From an uncultured Bradyrhizobium sp. (lineage in GTDB: Bacteria; Pseudomonadota; Alphaproteobacteria; Rhizobiales; Xanthobacteraceae): 64,000 bases of DNA. Positions 34,022 through 41,868 of this stretch are shown here, one piece after another. The translations under genes and the position numbers were made by a program. The notes below the pieces were generated by a model that made no database searches, was not told the origin of the DNA, and worked only from the letters and a program-made list of their open reading frames with translations. Numbering within the stretch: the stretch's first letter is position 1; each line of letters starts with the position of its first letter. Where the stretch lies: contig NZ_CAKZHY010000119.1 of the NCBI RefSeq assembly GCF_936928535.1, positions 1-64,000 on the forward strand, in the 5' to 3' direction.

Positions 34022-34630
34022 TTACACCGCAACGAGCTGCTCGCGCCGCAGGAACGCAAGCAGCGGCAGGAGCGGCAAGCCGAGAATGGTGAAATGGTCG
34101 CCGTCGATGCGCTCGAACAGATGGATGCCGAGCCCTTCGAGCTGATAGGCGCCGACGCTGGTGGTGACGGTATCGCCGGCCGCATCGAGATAGGCGGACA
34201 GTTCGGCCTCGCTCATCTGCCGCATGGTCATGCGCGCGACCGAGACATCCTCAAAGACAATCTTGCCATCACGCGCGACCGCGACGGCCGAATTCAGCTC
34301 GTGACTGTTGCCGGAGAGATCACGCAGTTGCGCCAGAGCCTGGGCACGGCCTGCGGGCTTGTTGAAGAGTCGATTGCCCAGCGCCAGCGTCTGGTCGGCA
34401 CCAATCACATAGCTTCCGGGATAATTGGTCGAGACCGCTTTCGCCTTTTCACGCGCCAGCAGCAGGCCAATTTCACGCGGGTTCGACAGCTTTGAATCTA
34501 CCTGAATCCGGCGTTCGTCGATATCGGCTGTGATCGCCTTGAAGTCGAACCCGGCATTGGCCAGCAGCACCTTTCGCGCACTGCTTTGCGACGCCAGGAT
34601 CAAGGGGGATGTGCCGCGCCAGAGAGACAT
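34022..34630 (-). CDS. Maf family nucleotide pyrophosphatase
   Basis: A 202-residue Maf/YhdE-type house-cleaning pyrophosphatase. LILASQSSARKVLLANAGFDF near the N-terminus is the family signature, with VIGADQTLALGNRLFNKP (catalytic Asp) and LRDLSGNSHELNSAVAV following. The substrate is likely a modified or non-canonical nucleotide; Maf proteins act on dTTP/UTP or m7GTP depending on subgroup and this cannot be decided here. In alphaproteobacteria maf commonly lies next to ppsR at the origin. Gap to ppsR is nine bases. Confidence 0.9.
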   Translation of the reverse strand: MSLWRGTSPLILASQSSARKVLLANAGFDFKAITADIDERRIQVDSKLSNPREIGLLLAREKAKAVSTNYPGSYVIGADQTLALGNRLFNKPAGRAQALAQLRDLSGNSHELNSAVAVARDGKIVFEDVSVARMTMRQMSEAELSAYLDAAGDTVTTSVGAYQLEGLGIHLFERIDGDHFTILGLPLLPLLAFLRREQLVAV

Positions 34631-34639
34631 CGCCGGAGC

Positions 34640-35479
34640 TTATTCCGAAGGCCGGTTGCGCTGGCGATCGCTATAAAGCTTCATGATCGCAGCTGCGGTT
34701 TCCTCGATCGAGCGACGCGTGACGTCAAGCAACGGCCAATCGTGCTTGGCACTCAGCTTGCGTGCAAATGCGACCTCCTCGGTGACCGACTGCCTGTCGG
34801 TATAGGTATCACTGCCGGATTCCGCGCCCATCGACAGCAGGCGGTTCTGACGGATCTGGATCAGGCGTTCAGGCGTTGCGTGCAGACTTACCACCAGCGG
34901 CCGGGTCAATGTCTCCAGCTGCGCCGGCACGGGAATGCCCGGAACCAGCGGCACGTTGGCGGTGCGAATGCCGCGGTTGGCAAGATAGATCGACGTCGGT
35001 GTCTTCGAGGTGCGGGACACGCCGACCAGCACGACGTCGGCTTCCTCCAGACCTTCGACATGCTGGCCGTCGTCATGGATCATCGTGTAGTTCAGCGCAT
35101 CGATGCGCTTGAAATATTCGGCGTTGAGCACGTGCTGTGCACCGACGCGACCGGTCGTTGCGGCACCGAGATAGGCTTCGAACAATTGCATGACCGGGCC
35201 GATGATCGAGAGGCTCGGAACATTGATGTTCTTGCACTTGTCCTCGAGCCGGAACACCAAATCCTTCTCCAGCAGCGTGAACAGCACGATGCCAGGCGCT
35301 TCCTCGATCTCGTCGAGCACGCGGTCGAGCTGCTTCTGGCTGCGCACCAGCGGATAGACGTGCTCGACCGGCGTGACATTGGCGTACTGCGCGGCGACGG
35401 CACGCGCGACAGTGATCAGGGTCTCACCGGTGGAGTCGGAGACGAGGTGCAGATGGAAATAATTGCTCGAGGTCGGCAC
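34640..35479 (-). CDS. PpsR/DUF299 kinase-pyrophosphorylase family protein
   Basis: A 279-residue protein of the DUF299 family that regulates pyruvate phosphate dikinase or PEP synthase by reversible Thr phosphorylation. Visible are FHLHLVSDSTGETLITVARAVAAQY at the N-terminus and the P-loop-like GVSRTSKTPTSIYLANRG, both diagnostic. The target enzyme is not in the window. Its homologue is the gene that flanks oriC opposite hemE in Caulobacter and Rickettsia, which helps place the origin directly upstream of it. Confidence 0.92.
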   Translation of the reverse strand: MPTSSNYFHLHLVSDSTGETLITVARAVAAQYANVTPVEHVYPLVRSQKQLDRVLDEIEEAPGIVLFTLLEKDLVFRLEDKCKNINVPSLSIIGPVMQLFEAYLGAATTGRVGAQHVLNAEYFKRIDALNYTMIHDDGQHVEGLEEADVVLVGVSRTSKTPTSIYLANRGIRTANVPLVPGIPVPAQLETLTRPLVVSLHATPERLIQIRQNRLLSMGAESGSDTYTDRQSVTEEVAFARKLSAKHDWPLLDVTRRSIEETAAAIMKLYSDRQRNRPSE

Positions 35480-35939
35480 AAAAACTCTTTGTATGGGGGC
35501 GGTGTGGTTTGTGGATTTCTGTGGAGCTTAACCCCTCGGAAAGGGTTGCGCGACACCAGGGGCGGGACAAGTGCCAATTTTCTTCACACCGCTGCCCGTC
35601 AGAACAAGTCCGGCGGCCTGTCGTGAGAGGAGCGGGATTGCGCTGACAACCCCCTTGATAGGCTGCGGATAGAAATGCGCAAGCCTTTGAGCCCGGACCC
35701 TTTATCTGGCCAGGCGGGAACCAGCGAGGACATGTTGATGGATGTGAACAAGCGTTAGCGGACGTGCGGACGGCCTTGTGTGAGTCCAATCCACGGTCAC
35801 TCAGACTCAAACCTTTAAGAATCTAAGATTCTAGATTTGAGGAAGGCTCAGGGTACGGATATGTGTGCAGGTGAGACCTTAACGAGTTCTTACTATCCCC
35901 AGCTCGCCGCGTAGATGAGCGCAAAGTCGGAAGCCGGAC
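35480..35939. other. Predicted chromosomal origin of replication (oriC)
   Basis: A 460-bp non-coding gap between ppsR (minus) and hemJ (plus) where transcription switches to point away on both sides. It holds three TGTGG boxes (35503, 35510, 35520), one being TGTGGATTT (7 of 9 to the DnaA box TGTGGATAA). Four GANTC methylation sites lie within 35782-35831 and a TTAA-N7-TTAC CtrA-like site at 35879-35893. ATCTA/TAGAT and AGAATC/GATTCT palindromes lie at 35818-35837 in the AT-richest part. Position next to the DUF299 gene and parS/parAB nearby follow the alphaproteobacterial pattern. No strong DnaA-box array is visible, so the boundary is approximate. Confidence 0.65.
35879..35893. promoter_or_regulatory. 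CtrA-like site in the predicted origin
   Basis: TTAA-N7-TTAC matches the CtrA consensus at 7 of 8 positions. It lies about 47-61 bp upstream of the hemJ ATG. CtrA sites within the Caulobacter origin silence initiation, so a match here fits both origin control and hemJ regulation. Confidence 0.4.
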
Positions 35940-36374
35940 ATGTTTGAAGACGTCTATCTCTGGATCAAGGCGCTGCACGTGATCGCGGTCATCTCCTGGA
36001 TGGCCGGCATGCTCTATCTGCCCAGGCTGTTCGTCTATCACTGTGAAGCTGAGATCGGCTCGAAACAGTCGGAAACGTTCAAGGTGATGGAGCGCCGCCT
36101 GCTCAAGGCGATCATCAACCCCGCGATGATCCTCACCTGGCTCGCCGGGCTTTATCTCGCCTGGGCCGGCCATTGGTTCACATTCGGCTGGCTGCACGTA
36201 AAACTGGCGATGGTGCTGGCGCTCTCAGCGGTCCACGGCTTTTTTTCCCGCTGGCTCAAGGACTTCGCTGCCGACCGGCGCCCCCACAGTCAGAAATTCT
36301 TCCGGATTATCAATGAGGTGCCGACCGTTTTGATGATCATCATTGTCATCATGGTGATCGTGAAGCCGTTCTAG
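35940..36374 (+). CDS. hemJ: HemJ, protoporphyrinogen IX oxidase
   Basis: HemJ oxidises protoporphyrinogen IX to protoporphyrin IX. The 144-residue membrane protein has four hydrophobic segments and starts MFEDVYLWIKALHVIAVISWMAGMLYLPRLFVYHC, with the conserved His in KALHVI and the SWMAGMLYLPRLFVYH motif. The conserved WLHVKLAMVLALSAVHG segment is also seen. It flanks the predicted origin. The uroporphyrinogen decarboxylase gene hemE, often found here in relatives, is absent from the window. Confidence 0.93.
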   Translation: MFEDVYLWIKALHVIAVISWMAGMLYLPRLFVYHCEAEIGSKQSETFKVMERRLLKAIINPAMILTWLAGLYLAWAGHWFTFGWLHVKLAMVLALSAVHGFFSRWLKDFAADRRPHSQKFFRIINEVPTVLMIIIVIMVIVKPF

Positions 36375-36540
36375 CCAAGATTTGAGGCAGGAATCGTGAA
36401 TGATCGCTCATCGCTTCGGCTTGCGGAGTGGAAAGCGATTTTCTATATTAGGCCATCCCACCCAACGCAGGCGGATGTGGTTGTGTCCGAGCTTTTTGAA
36501 GGCCGGACACCGCATCAGGTTTGAAGCCCCCACCGGCACT

Positions 36541-36634
36541 TAACCTTGCCAGACCTGCGGACCTTATCTTCTCACGTCCGCATTTCAGAGCCTCCTCGCA
36601 CCCCCTCCCAAGGTTACCCCACAGGACCACCCCA
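36541..36634 (+). promoter_or_regulatory. C-rich rho leader (possible rut region)
   Basis: The 94 bases before the rho ATG contain 42 C and 14 G by hand count and little obvious structure, the composition Rho prefers to load on. rho is autoregulated through its leader in several bacteria, so this may be the site of autogenous attenuation. A TATATTAGG at about 36443 may be the -10 of its promoter. Confidence 0.4.
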
Positions 36635-37900
36635 ATGCGGGAAATCAAACTCGAAGACCTCAAATCCAAAACGCCGGCCGAGCTCGTCTCGTTCGCGGAG
36701 GAGAATGGGGTCGAGAATGCCAGCACCATGCGCAAGCAGGAGCTGTTGTTCGCCATCCTCAAGCAGCTCGCACTCGCCGAGACCGACATTGTCGGCCAGG
36801 GCGTCGTCGAGGTGCTCTCCGACGGCTTCGGCTTCCTCCGCTCGCCCGATGCCAATTATCTTCCGGGCCCGGACGACATCTACGTTTCGCCCTCGCAGAT
36901 CCGCCGTTTCGGTCTGCGCACCGGCGACACCATCGAAGGCCATATCCGCAGCCCGAAAGAGGGCGAGCGCTATTTCGCGCTGCTGAAAGTCAACACGCTC
37001 AATTTCGAGGATCCGGAAAAGGCCAAGCACAAGGTCAATTTCGACAACCTCACGCCGCTGTTTCCGAATCAGCGTTTCCGCATGGAAATCGACGATCCGA
37101 CGCGGAAAGACCTGTCTGCACGCGTGATCGACATCGTCGCTCCGATCGGCAAGGGCCAGCGTGCGTTGATCGTTGCGCCACCGCGCACGGGCAAGACCGT
37201 GCTGATGCAGAATATCGCGCATTCGATCACGGCCAATCATCCTGATTGCTATCTGATCGTGCTGCTGATCGACGAACGTCCGGAAGAAGTGACGGACATG
37301 CAGCGTTCGGTGAAGGGCGAGGTCGTGTCGTCGACCTTCGACGAGCCGGCGGTGCGTCACGTCCAGGTCGCGGAGATGGTGATCGAGAAAGCCAAGCGCC
37401 TCGTCGAGCACGGCCGCGACGTCGTCATCCTGCTCGATTCGATCACGCGTCTCGGCCGCGCCTACAACACAGTGGTGCCGTCTTCAGGCAAGGTGCTGAC
37501 CGGCGGTGTCGATGCCAACGCGCTGCAGCGTCCCAAGCGCTTCTTCGGTGCCGCCCGTAACATCGAGGAGGGCGGCTCGCTGACCATCATCGCGACGGCG
37601 CTGGTCGATACCGGCAGCCGCATGGACGAAGTCATCTTCGAAGAGTTCAAGGGCACGGGTAACTCGGAACTGATCCTGGATCGCAAGGTCTCGGACAAGC
37701 GGACCTTCCCGGCGATCGACATCTCGCGCTCCGGCACCCGCAAGGAGGAGCTCATCACCGATCCTCAGGTGCTCAAGAAGATGTACGTGCTCCGCCGTAT
37801 CCTCAACCCGATGGGCACGATGGACGCGATCGACTTCTTGCTCGACAAGCTGCGCTCGACCAAGAGCAATTCGGAGTTCTTCGACTCCATGAACACCTGA
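36635..37900 (+). CDS. rho: Transcription termination factor Rho
   Basis: Rho is a hexameric RNA helicase that ends transcription. The 421-residue protein has an N-terminal helix domain (MREIKLEDLKSKTPAELVSFAEENG) and the RNA-binding cold-shock-like domain with GFGFLRSPDANYLPGPDDIYVSPSQIRRFGLRTGD. Walker A is RALIVAPPRTGKTVLMQ and Walker B is DVVILLDSITRLGRAYN. The Q- and R-loop segments KVLTGGVDANALQRPKRFFGAARN and ATALVDTGSRMDEVIFEEFKGTGN are complete. ATG at 36635 matches the family start. It is followed by a clear intrinsic terminator. Confidence 0.98.
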   Translation: MREIKLEDLKSKTPAELVSFAEENGVENASTMRKQELLFAILKQLALAETDIVGQGVVEVLSDGFGFLRSPDANYLPGPDDIYVSPSQIRRFGLRTGDTIEGHIRSPKEGERYFALLKVNTLNFEDPEKAKHKVNFDNLTPLFPNQRFRMEIDDPTRKDLSARVIDIVAPIGKGQRALIVAPPRTGKTVLMQNIAHSITANHPDCYLIVLLIDERPEEVTDMQRSVKGEVVSSTFDEPAVRHVQVAEMVIEKAKRLVEHGRDVVILLDSITRLGRAYNTVVPSSGKVLTGGVDANALQRPKRFFGAARNIEEGGSLTIIATALVDTGSRMDEVIFEEFKGTGNSELILDRKVSDKRTFPAIDISRSGTRKEELITDPQVLKKMYVLRRILNPMGTMDAIDFLLDKLRSTKSNSEFFDSMNT

Positions 37901-37923
37901 GCCAGGGTGCAGCAAAACATCAG

Positions 37924-37947
37924 AGGGCGCCTTCAGGCGCCCTTTTT
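37924..37947 (+). terminator. Intrinsic terminator after rho
   Basis: GGGCGCC (37925-37931), a TTCA loop and GGCGCCC (37936-37942) form a perfect stem, extended by A-T at 37924/37943, and are followed by TTTTT (37943-37947). It lies 24 bp past the rho stop and is the clearest Rho-independent terminator on the plus strand here. Confidence 0.85.
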
Positions 37948-38213
37948 GTTGTGCGGGTTTGCTGCGGGAAAGATGCAGCATAACCAACGGGCGGGGTGAG
38001 AAGCCGAATTTCGGTATCATGTTGATATAATTATAGATTTATTGACTTCTGGCCGGCCGAAATGTCCGAGGCGGGGAATTGTGCAGCAAAAAGCCGGCGT
38101 ATGTTGCGATGCACCAATGGAATTTGTTGCGGGTCAGACCGCAGCAAAATCGTCTTTGGTGTTGGCCCGGAATGAGCGGTTTGCCTTTTCGCGGCCAGCC
38201 AGACAAATAGGCC
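37948..38213. other. Gap between rho and mnmE with an AT-rich tract and repeated TGCAGCAAA motifs
   Basis: No gene was found here. TGCAGCAAAA occurs at 37908-37917 and 38082-38091, CGCAGCAAAA at 38140-38149 and the inverse TTTGCTGC at 37958-37965. A 29-bp tract at 38018-38046 is about 79% A+T (23 of 29), striking in this GC-rich DNA, and may be the promoter of mnmE or an unwinding element. Confidence 0.4.
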
Positions 38214-39548
38214 ATGCATTCGCGTGACCAGACCATCTTTGCGCTATCGTCCGGCCGGCCGCCGAGTGCGATCGCCATCGTGCGCGTCTCGGGTCCGCAA
38301 GCCGGACAGGCGGTGATGACATTGGCGGGCAAGCTGCCGGCGCCGCGGCAGGCCAGCCGGCGGCTGCTCCATGACGGCGCCGGCCAGCCGATCGACGATG
38401 CGGTCGTGCTCTGGTTTCCGGGGCCGGGGACTGCGACGGGCGAAGACGTCGCCGAATTCCACGTCCATGGCGGCCGCGCCGTGCTCGCCGCGCTCCTGGC
38501 TGCTATTTCGATAATTCCGAATACACGCGCGGCCGAACCGGGCGAGTTCACGCGGCGCGCATTCGAGAGCGGCAAGCTCGACCTCACCGAAGCCGAAGGT
38601 CTCGACGACCTCATCCATGCCGACACCGACCGCCAGCGCCGCCAGGCGCTGCGGCAGCTGCAGGGGCTGCTCGGCGACCGCGCGCGCGACTGGCGCGAGC
38701 GCATCATCGAGGCGTCGGCGCTGATCGAGGCCGGCATCGATTTTTCCGATGAAGGCGATGTTCCTGCCGAGTTGCGGGCGCCGGCGGTGAAGGCGATCAA
38801 ATCGCTGCATGCCGAGATCACAAAAGTCCTTGCGGCACAGGGACATTCTGAACGCCTGCGCGATGGCATGGTGGTTGCGATCGCGGGCGAGCCGAACGTC
38901 GGAAAGTCGACCCTGATGAATCAGCTCGCCCGCCGCGAGGTCGCGATCGTTTCGCCGCATGCCGGCACCACGCGTGACGTCATCGAAGTGCAGCTTGATC
39001 TCGACGGCTATCCCGTCACTGTCATCGACACCGCCGGTATCAGAGAGACCGACGATCCCGTCGAACAGGAAGGCGTGCGGCGAGCGAGGGCTCGGGCTGA
39101 AGACGCCGACCTCGTGCTGTGGCTGGTCGAGGGAGAGGGCGCCGCCAATCCGGATGCGATGCGGTCGGGCGACCTGCCTGGCGGTCCAATCTGGGTGGTG
39201 CGCAACAAGATCGACCTTGGCGGCGCCAGCGCCGGTCCGTCCGGCGAATTCCAGATCTCAGCGAGCCGGGGCGACGGCATCCCCGCGCTGGTCGAGGCCC
39301 TCGTCGGATTCGCAGCCGACTTCTTCGGGACGACCGAGGGTGCATTGGTCACTCGGGCCCGCCAGCGGGATCTGTTGAGCCGTGCGTCAGAGAGCTTGCG
39401 CCAGAGTCTCGAGCTTGTAGAAGAGGGCGAGGAGCTGGCCGCCGAAGAGCTGCGCGCTGCCGCCTACGCCCTGGGCCGGCTGCTGGGCCGGGTCGACGTC
39501 GAGGACGTCCTCGGGGCCATCTTCCAGAAGTTTTGTATCGGAAAGTAG
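38214..39548 (+). CDS. mnmE: MnmE, tRNA modification GTPase
   Basis: MnmE works with MnmG to modify U34 of certain tRNAs. The 444-residue protein has the folate-binding N-terminal domain (DQTIFALSSGRPPSAIAIVRVSGP), the helical domain, and the G domain with GEPNVGKSTLMNQL, GTTRDVIEVQLDLDGYPVTVIDTAGIRET and NKID. The C-terminus is FCIGK, the catalytic CxGK motif. mnmG follows 438 bp later with a parS-bearing gap between them. The stop is followed at once by a perfect hairpin. Confidence 0.97.
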   Translation: MHSRDQTIFALSSGRPPSAIAIVRVSGPQAGQAVMTLAGKLPAPRQASRRLLHDGAGQPIDDAVVLWFPGPGTATGEDVAEFHVHGGRAVLAALLAAISIIPNTRAAEPGEFTRRAFESGKLDLTEAEGLDDLIHADTDRQRRQALRQLQGLLGDRARDWRERIIEASALIEAGIDFSDEGDVPAELRAPAVKAIKSLHAEITKVLAAQGHSERLRDGMVVAIAGEPNVGKSTLMNQLARREVAIVSPHAGTTRDVIEVQLDLDGYPVTVIDTAGIRETDDPVEQEGVRRARARAEDADLVLWLVEGEGAANPDAMRSGDLPGGPIWVVRNKIDLGGASAGPSGEFQISASRGDGIPALVEALVGFAADFFGTTEGALVTRARQRDLLSRASESLRQSLELVEEGEELAAEELRAAAYALGRLLGRVDVEDVLGAIFQKFCIGK

Positions 39549-39550
39549 TT

Positions 39551-39573
39551 CTAGTTCTTCAATGTAGAACTAG
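39551..39573. terminator. Hairpin after the mnmE stop
   Basis: CTAGTTCT (39551-39558) and AGAACTAG (39566-39573) are perfect inverted repeats with a 7-nt loop, two bases after the mnmE stop codon. The bases after it are T-rich but not a solid tract, so it is a weak terminator or a 3' stability element. Confidence 0.5.
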
Positions 39574-39591
39574 CCATTGTTCCATTTCTTC

Positions 39592-39607
39592 TGTTTCACG
39601 TGAAACG
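39592..39607. other. parS site 1
   Basis: TGTTTCACGTGAAACG matches the bacterial parS consensus TGTTTCACGTGAAACA at 15 of 16 positions. Confidence 0.85.
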
Positions 39608-39621
39608 GGGTGGTTCCAGCT

Positions 39622-39637
39622 TGTTTCACGTGAAACA
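39622..39637. other. parS site 2 (perfect)
   Basis: TGTTTCACGTGAAACA is identical to the parS consensus and lies 30 bp from site 1, three helical turns away and so on nearly the same face of the DNA. Confidence 0.9.
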
Positions 39638-39678
39638 GGAGGGGGGGATTGGAGTGAGGGGCGCTCCGCTCTTAATCT

Positions 39679-39766
39679 CCGTCATTGCTAGGAGCCCCTT
39701 GCGACGAAGCAATCCAGGCTGCGTCCGCGGAAGCGATTGGATCCTTCGCTTCGCTCGCAATGGCGG
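39679..39766. repeat. CGTCATTGC-type dispersed repeat
   Basis: The element starts CGTCATTGCTAGGAG and ends TTCGCTCGCAATGG, with GAAGCAATCC and GGATCCTTCGCTTCG arms inside. A fragment of the same family (GATTGCTTCGTCGCAAGTGC...CGCAATGACG) lies at 44783-44820. It separates parS sites 2 and 3. Confidence 0.6.
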
Positions 39767-39824
39767 AATGCGATGTCGCAGTTCCGGTTCCCGAACGCGT
39801 ATCGTCGGCAGTGGCCGGTGCGCG

Positions 39825-39840
39825 CGTTTCACGTGAAACA
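39825..39840. other. parS site 3
   Basis: CGTTTCACGTGAAACA matches the consensus at 15 of 16 positions. Confidence 0.85.
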
Positions 39841-39913
39841 TTCCGCCACCCAGTACCTTCCCCTACTGTGCATGGGGTTGTTTTCACGAGACGGCTCTGT
39901 GGCCACCCGGGCC

Positions 39914-39929
39914 CGTTTCACGTGAAACA
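39914..39929. other. parS site 4
   Basis: CGTTTCACGTGAAACA, 15 of 16, identical to site 3 and 89 bp from it, 58 bp upstream of the mnmG ATG. Confidence 0.85.
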
Positions 39930-39986
39930 CCCGCCGCGTCCAGTTTCCCCTTCCGGCTTTACAGGCTCTGAGCTAGAAGTCCGCCC

Positions 39987-41867
39987 ATGCGATCAGAGCG
40001 AGAGAATTTCGACGTCATCGTCATTGGCGGCGGCCATGCCGGCTGTGAGGCCGCGGCGGGGTCTGCCCGGATGGGCGCCTCGACCGCGCTGGTCACGCAC
40101 CGTTTCTCGACCATTGGCGCGATGTCCTGCAACCCCGCCATCGGCGGTCTCGGCAAGGGCCATCTGGTCCGTGAGGTCGATGCGCTTGACGGTCTGATGG
40201 GCCGCGTCGGCGATGCCGGCGGCATCCAGTTTCGGGTGCTGAACCGCCGCAAGGGTCCCGCTGTCCGTGGTCCGCGTGCCCAGGCCGACCGGAAGCTTTA
40301 TGCCGCCGCCATGCAGGCTGCGATCCAGCAGACGGAAGGTCTTTCGGTCATCGAAGGCGAGGCCGACGAGCTGGTCGTGGTCGATGGCGGGGTCACTGGA
40401 CTGCGCCTGGCCGATGGCCGTGAGCTCCGGGCAGGGGCTGTCGTGGTCACGACAGGCACCTTCCTGCGCGGTCTGATCCATCTGGGCGAGAAGACCTGGC
40501 CTGCCGGCCGGGTCGGCGAGGCCCCGGCGATGGGTCTTTCGACATCCTTTGAGCGGGCCGGCTTTACCCTCGGGCGGCTCAAGACCGGGACGCCGCCGCG
40601 TCTCGACGGTTCGACGATCGACTGGTCCGCGGTCGAGATGCAGCCTGGAGACGAGCCGCCGGAGCCGTTCTCGGTTATGACCGAGCGGATCACGACCCCG
40701 CAGATCCAGTGCGGAATCACCCGGACCACGGCCGCAACCCATGAGGTGATCCGGGCCAATGTGCATCGTTCCCCGATGTACTCCGGCCAGATCAAGAGCT
40801 CCGGTCCGCGCTATTGCCCGTCGATCGAGGACAAGATCGTCCGCTTCGGCGACCGCGACGGCCATCAGATCTTCCTGGAGCCCGAGGGGCTCGACGATAC
40901 GACCGTCTACCCCAATGGCATCTCGACCTCGCTCCCCGAGGAGGTCCAGCTCGCGATCCTCGCCAGCATCCCCGGCCTTGAACAGGTGAAGATGGTCCGC
41001 CCCGGCTACGCGATCGAATACGACCACATCGATCCCCGCGAGCTCGATCCGACCCTTCAGACCAAGCGCCTGCGTGGTCTCTTCCTGGCCGGCCAGATCA
41101 ACGGCACCACGGGATACGAGGAAGCTGCAGGCCAGGGCATCGTCGCCGGCGTCAATGCGGCACTGTCCGCCAGCGGCGCCGCGCTGACGGTGTTCGACCG
41201 GGCAGACGGCTATCTCGGCGTGATGATCGACGACCTCGTCACCCGCGGGATCACCGAGCCCTACCGCATGTTCACCTCGCGGGCCGAGTACCGGCTGACC
41301 TTGCGGGCGGACAATGCCGATCAGCGTCTGACCGAGAAGGGGATTGCGCTGGGCTGTGTCGGCAGCGCCCGGACCGGGCATCATCGAGCCAAGATGGAGG
41401 CCCTAAGCGCTGCCCGAACCCTCTCGAAGTCGCTGACCATCACGCCCAACGAAGCGATCAAGCATGGGCTATCCCTCAACCGGGACGGCCAACGCCGGTC
41501 CGCGTTCGAGCTCATGGCCTATCCAGAGATCGGCTGGAGCCAGGTCCGTGCGATCTGGCCGGAGCTGTCCGCCATTGATCCTGTGATCGCCACTCATCTG
41601 GAGATCGACGCCAAATACGACGTCTATCTGGAGCGCCAGAGTGCTGACGTCGAAGCCTTCCGGCGCGATGAGGGGATGGTGCTGTCGGAGGTCGATTACA
41701 GCCTCGTCCCCGGTCTCTCCAATGAAGTCCGGGCCAAGCTGGAGAAGGCGCGGCCATTCACGGTCGGTCAGGCCGGCCGGATCGACGGCATGACGCCAGC
41801 GGCGCTCGGCGTCCTCGCGGCCTATCTTCGCCGCGAGGCACGAAAGACTTCCAAGGCAATCGCATAG
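39987..41867 (+). CDS. mnmG: MnmG (GidA), tRNA uridine 5-carboxymethylaminomethyl modification enzyme
   Basis: MnmG is the FAD-dependent partner of MnmE. The 626-residue protein has the dinucleotide-binding VIVIGGGHAGCEAAAGSARMG, then the GidA signature with NPAIGGLGKGHLVREVDALDG, GPAVRGPRAQADRKLY and CGITRTTAATHEVI. The later GLFLAGQINGTTGYEEAAGQGIVAG region and a C-terminal helical MnmE-binding domain are complete. It starts at ATG 39987 and its stop lies one base before a parS site at 41869. Five genes, mnmE through parB, run in one direction here. Confidence 0.97.
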   Translation: MRSERENFDVIVIGGGHAGCEAAAGSARMGASTALVTHRFSTIGAMSCNPAIGGLGKGHLVREVDALDGLMGRVGDAGGIQFRVLNRRKGPAVRGPRAQADRKLYAAAMQAAIQQTEGLSVIEGEADELVVVDGGVTGLRLADGRELRAGAVVVTTGTFLRGLIHLGEKTWPAGRVGEAPAMGLSTSFERAGFTLGRLKTGTPPRLDGSTIDWSAVEMQPGDEPPEPFSVMTERITTPQIQCGITRTTAATHEVIRANVHRSPMYSGQIKSSGPRYCPSIEDKIVRFGDRDGHQIFLEPEGLDDTTVYPNGISTSLPEEVQLAILASIPGLEQVKMVRPGYAIEYDHIDPRELDPTLQTKRLRGLFLAGQINGTTGYEEAAGQGIVAGVNAALSASGAALTVFDRADGYLGVMIDDLVTRGITEPYRMFTSRAEYRLTLRADNADQRLTEKGIALGCVGSARTGHHRAKMEALSAARTLSKSLTITPNEAIKHGLSLNRDGQRRSAFELMAYPEIGWSQVRAIWPELSAIDPVIATHLEIDAKYDVYLERQSADVEAFRRDEGMVLSEVDYSLVPGLSNEVRAKLEKARPFTVGQAGRIDGMTPAALGVLAAYLRREARKTSKAIA

Positions 41868-41868
41868 G

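Larger units (their letters stand above)
39549..39986. other. Centromere-like gap between mnmE and mnmG
   Basis: A 438-bp region without a gene. It holds the hairpin after mnmE, four parS sites (listed separately) and, between the second and third, a dispersed repeat at 39679-39766. The repeat starts CCGTCATTGCTAGGAG and ends CTTCGCTTCGCTCGCAATGG. The mnmG start codon follows directly; its promoter is not obvious. Confidence 0.6.

Noticed and set aside
35424..35810. A 128-codon minus-strand frame across the predicted origin
   Set aside because: It overlaps the ppsR start, has no recognisable domain or ribosome site, and its composition (Cys, Arg, Ser rich) looks like chance translation.
39993..41384. 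463-codon minus-strand frame opposite mnmG
   Set aside because: No domain; it is fully contained in mnmG on the other strand.
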